Assembly: GCA_004552615.1 (NCBI GenBank)
Contig: SFNZ01000056.1
Coordinates: forward strand, 1-15,972
DNA: 15,972 nt
Direction of reading: 5' to 3'
Origin: Bacteroidales bacterium
Lineage (GTDB): Bacteria > Bacteroidota > Bacteroidia > Bacteroidales > UBA932
In this document: piece by piece, positions 14,634-15,972 of the stretch
How the letters are laid out: each line of letters opens with the position of its first letter
How positions within the stretch are numbered: position 1 is the stretch's first letter
The notes under the pieces: model-generated
What the model was told of the DNA's origin: nothing
The model's input: the letters and a program-made list of their open reading frames with translations, nothing else
The model's database searches: none
Made by a program: the position numbers and the translations under genes

Positions 14634-14660
14634 TGTGCTTAGGTTAATCAGAAATCAAAC

Positions 14661-14700
14661 TGCCCGAAGGGATGCAGACGACAGGCGCATCCCTCGGGCA
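14661..14700 (+). promoter_or_regulatory. hairpin/cruciform downstream of VR (candidate DGR target-recognition element)
   Basis: TGCCCGAAGGGATGC (14661-14675) pairs with GCATCCCTCGGGCA (14687-14700): 14 base pairs with one bulged A and an 11-base loop (AGACGACAGGC). It begins 27 bases after the VR end and 13 bases after the TAA. In BPP-1, an inverted repeat that can form a hairpin or cruciform just downstream of the VR is needed for efficient homing, and analogous repeats exist in many phage DGRs. A transcription terminator is the alternative, but no T-run follows (TCACTGTAG). Confidence 0.68.
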
Positions 14701-14711
14701 TCACTGTAGTT

Positions 14712-14909
14712 ATGGAAGAAAAACCGAAAACAAGAAGAGATCGATACAAAATCGAACCAACACAGAAAACAAGAGTCGAAAAGGCCACAGACGAAATCGT
14801 GAAGAGGACGCTGGAAGTGCTCTGCAAAGAGGACGTGTTCCCAAAGAGATCGAGGTGGCTCATGGCGTACAAGATCGCAGACCTGATCAATGATTTTCAC
14901 GGTTTCTGA
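14712..14909 (+). CDS. probable Avd-like DGR accessory protein, N-terminal part
   Basis: This is a 65-residue, very basic and helical frame (MEEKPKTRRDRYKIEPTQKT, then RVEKATDEIVKRTLEVLCKE and VFPKRSRWLMAYKIADLIND). Avd accessory proteins are small, basic four-helix bundles of about 115-130 residues that bind the RT and TR RNA, and their genes lie between target and TR, as here. 'F-P-K-S/R-x-R' at the start of a second helix is recurrent in this group. This frame alone holds only two helices and ends at TGA 14907-14909. The next frame starts two bases later and could supply the other two. There is no clear ribosome binding site before the ATG. The family call is from position, charge and helix pattern, not from a catalytic motif. 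Confidence 0.55.
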   Translation: MEEKPKTRRDRYKIEPTQKTRVEKATDEIVKRTLEVLCKEDVFPKRSRWLMAYKIADLINDFHGF

Positions 14910-14911
14910 AA

Positions 14912-15100
14912 ATGACGCTGGCGGTGGATGTGATGAAAGCCAGCGCGAACAAGCTGGAGTTCTGGGCGGGGCAGTATAACGATACACTCCGCCAGCTCCA
15001 AGGCTGGCGCAACAAAGACGAGAAGAGATACGCCGAAAAATATGGAAGTCTCACGGAAGACGACAAAACTCAAATAGAACGGAGCATTCCGATTCTATAA
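14912..15100 (+). CDS. probable Avd-like accessory protein, C-terminal part (split or separate small gene)
   Basis: This 62-residue frame begins MTLAVDVMKASANKLEFWAG and continues with a second amphipathic helix (QYNDTLRQLQGWRNKDEKRY), then a short end TEDDKTQIERSIPIL. Its ATG at 14912 follows the upstream TGA by two bases and has no Shine-Dalgarno of its own. It may be expressed by translational reinitiation, or it may be the second half of one gene. The frame is open upstream to 14894, and one extra T in the GGTTTC tract at 14901-14906 would join both parts as HGF-LKMTLAVD, giving about 129 residues, close to BPP-1 Avd length (about 128). Two helices here plus two upstream would make the expected four-helix bundle. 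Confidence 0.5.
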   Translation: MTLAVDVMKASANKLEFWAGQYNDTLRQLQGWRNKDEKRYAEKYGSLTEDDKTQIERSIPIL

Positions 15101-15148
15101 GGGAGCCGGTCGATATTGACCCCTGTTCGCTCGCCGAACCCGTCGAAC

Positions 15149-15230
15149 GCGAACAACGAGCGGAACGTGAACCCGTCGGGTGCACTCAACAACAACAACG
15201 CGAACAACACGAACGGGGTCTCCGCCGACC
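15149..15230 (+). repeat. DGR template repeat (TR)
   Basis: This is the source copy of the VR at 14550-14633. It is dominated by AAC codons when read in the VR frame (ASN runs such as ALNNNNANNTNG), with 26 adenines in 82 bases. AAC is the favoured DGR template codon, since adenine changes in its first two positions reach many amino acids without making stop codons. The frame containing the TR is open from 15101 to a TAA at 15251-15253, and continues the frame of the upstream accessory gene past its stop. The TR itself is not expected to be translated; it acts as RNA. Its 3' boundary is set by loss of similarity to the VR after GACC/GGCC. Confidence 0.93.
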
Positions 15231-15438
15231 GTGAGTATGCGAGGATCGAGTAAGGAATAACTGAAAGCAAAGCTCTCACACAGGGGATCGGCTTCCTGAC
15301 CGTAAGGCGAAAACATGCTGTGCGGACAGTGGGCTGGAACGCGCTGCCGGGCGACCGGCATGACGGCGGATACTTAGGGCATCCGCCTATAAGCAACAGC
15401 GGCCGCATCCCTGGTAACACGGATGCGAACAAGACGGT
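15231..15438 (+). ncRNA. TR-RT spacer, structured part of the DGR template RNA
   Basis: No gene is evident in these 208 bases. They hold three close inverted repeats: GCCGG/CCGGC at 15346-15359 (5 bp, 4-base loop), GGCGGAT/ATCCGCC at 15365-15387 (7 bp, 9-base loop), and GCATCC/GGATGC at 15405-15426 (6 bp, 10-base loop). In BPP-1 the spacer between TR and RT is part of the template RNA, binds RT and Avd, and supplies the primer end for cDNA synthesis. Three packed hairpins here fit that role. The last ends 12 bases before the RT ATG and may also tune RT translation. Confidence 0.6.
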
Positions 15439-15972
15439 ATGGACAAATTCGGAAAAGCAGTCTCGATGGACGAACTGTGCAAGGCGGCCAAAGAGTGCAG
15501 AAGACCTGTGGAATTCAATCTCCACAGGCTCTCGTCATGTAAAAGATTGAAAGACGACATCATGTCCGGAAGATACAAGATCAGACCGGGAACAAAGGTG
15601 ATCGTCTATCGGCCAAAACGAAGAGTGGCGACTGCGCCATGGTTTCGTGACCGCGTCTGGCAGAGGTCAATGTGTAATAACGGAGTATATGAAGATCTGA
15701 CACGCAGTTTCATTCTGGAAAACATCGCATGTCAGAAAGGCAAAGGAGCAGACATGGCCATCAGGAGGGTGGTGAAGATGCTCCAGAGACTCCACAGAAA
15801 AGAACCTGGCGCGACAGTGTGCGGAGTGCATCTGGACGTAAAAAAGTATTTTCCGTCCACACCGCACGACGAACTGAAAGAAATGGACAAAAGACGAATC
15901 TCAGAAGAGAGGTTCCTGCCGTTCCTTTACGAAATCATAGAAAGCAACAAAGACGAGAGACCGCGGGAAGAA
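15439..15972 (+). CDS. DGR reverse transcriptase, N-terminal part (cut by window end)
   Basis: The frame starts at ATG 15439 (TAA at 15415-15417 upstream in frame; only a weak AAGACGG site) and is open to the end: 178 residues. It carries early RT motifs of the DGR/group II class: YKIRPGTKVIVYRPKRRV (about 46-63), then APWFRDRVWQRSM (66-78) and FILENIACQKGKGADMAIRR (91-110), like the F-R-D-R-V and A-x-x-x-G-K-G segments. Motif A follows with LDVKKYFPST at 132-141, where Asp133 would be the first catalytic aspartate. The YxDD box and thumb are beyond 15972. It makes mutated cDNA from TR RNA, with mismatches opposite adenine. Distance from the TR, the gene order and these motifs make this firm even though partial. 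Confidence 0.93.
   Translation, partial: MDKFGKAVSMDELCKAAKECRRPVEFNLHRLSSCKRLKDDIMSGRYKIRPGTKVIVYRPKRRVATAPWFRDRVWQRSMCNNGVYEDLTRSFILENIACQKGKGADMAIRRVVKMLQRLHRKEPGATVCGVHLDVKKYFPSTPHDELKEMDKRRISEERFLPFLYEIIESNKDERPREE

Larger units (their letters stand above)
13254..15972 (+). mobile_element. diversity-generating retroelement (DGR) cassette, truncated by window end
   Basis: Order on one strand: target gene with 3'-terminal VR (14550-14633), two small accessory frames (14712-15100), TR (15149-15230), structured spacer, reverse transcriptase from 15439. This is the Bordetella phage BPP-1 order (target, accessory, TR, RT). VR and TR differ only at template adenines apart from one 2-base length difference, which is diagnostic of the class. 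The cassette sits at the end of the tail gene cluster, so it diversifies a phage tip protein. The RT catalytic YxDD box lies beyond the window, so enzymatic integrity cannot be judged here. Confidence 0.93.

Noticed and set aside
14661..14700. Reading the post-VR hairpin as an ordinary intrinsic terminator
   Set aside because: No T-run follows the stem, and accessory, TR and RT genes downstream would be cut off. The DGR recognition role is preferred but not proven.
14687..15417. Shared GCATCCCT in the post-VR hairpin (14687-14694) and in the spacer (15405-15412)
   Set aside because: Eight bases in GC-rich sequence are easily chance. Flanks do not align, so no second repeat pair is claimed.
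15070..15525. A 151-codon - strand frame covering the TR and spacer
   Set aside because: It runs antisense through the TR, which is explained as template RNA, and overlaps the RT start. No start signal is seen.
15320..15550. A 76-codon + strand frame overlapping the spacer and RT start
   Set aside because: It conflicts with the RT frame, which has clear motifs, and has no ribosome binding site. The spacer is better explained by RNA hairpins.
1..15972. CRISPR arrays, tRNA genes or insertion sequences
   Set aside because: No regularly spaced repeats, cloverleaf sequence or transposase-like frames were recognised anywhere in the window.

Overview
The window is a contiguous piece of a siphophage or prophage late (structural) operon, all on the + strand, that runs into a diversity-generating retroelement (DGR). 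Base composition near 50% GC, strong AGGAGG-type ribosome binding sites, heavy AGA use for arginine, and the types of head, neck and tail proteins suggest a phage of an anaerobic Firmicute (Clostridia). The host genus cannot be fixed from this window.

Layout. 1-133: end of an upstream gene and a hairpin. 134-2947: head module (scaffold, HK97-fold major capsid protein, a 44-aa protein, then four small connector/neck/terminator genes, often with overlapping stop and start codons). 2964-6141: tail tube, two tail-assembly chaperone frames joined by a canonical A-AAA-AAC -1 slippery site, and a short tape measure. 6143-11100: distal tail and baseplate (a 1030-aa beta-rich protein with a Dit-like end, a hub-like protein, and an OB-fold/coiled-coil protein). 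11113-13238: a BspA-like leucine-rich tail adhesin split by a frameshift, and a BppU-like baseplate adaptor. 13254-15972: DGR, in the order target gene with variable repeat (VR), two small frames that look like a split Avd accessory gene, template repeat (TR), structured spacer, and the N-terminal part of a reverse transcriptase that runs off the window.

How it works together. The structural genes build a long non-contractile tail. Its tip carries a protein whose last ~30 codons are a copy of the TR. Over 82 aligned bases, all 11 VR/TR differences fall on template adenines (7 A to G, 3 A to T, 1 A to C), which is the signature of adenine-specific mutagenic retrohoming. The reverse transcriptase with its accessory factor would copy TR RNA into mutated cDNA that replaces the VR, changing receptor specificity.

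The main oddity is that the VR as given is out of frame. A two-base GC excess in a GCGCGCGCG run at its 5' edge ends the protein at 14573, instead of at the expected TAA at 14645-14647. The accessory gene and the LRR adhesin also look broken by single-base frame changes, while no head, tail-tube or core baseplate gene does.
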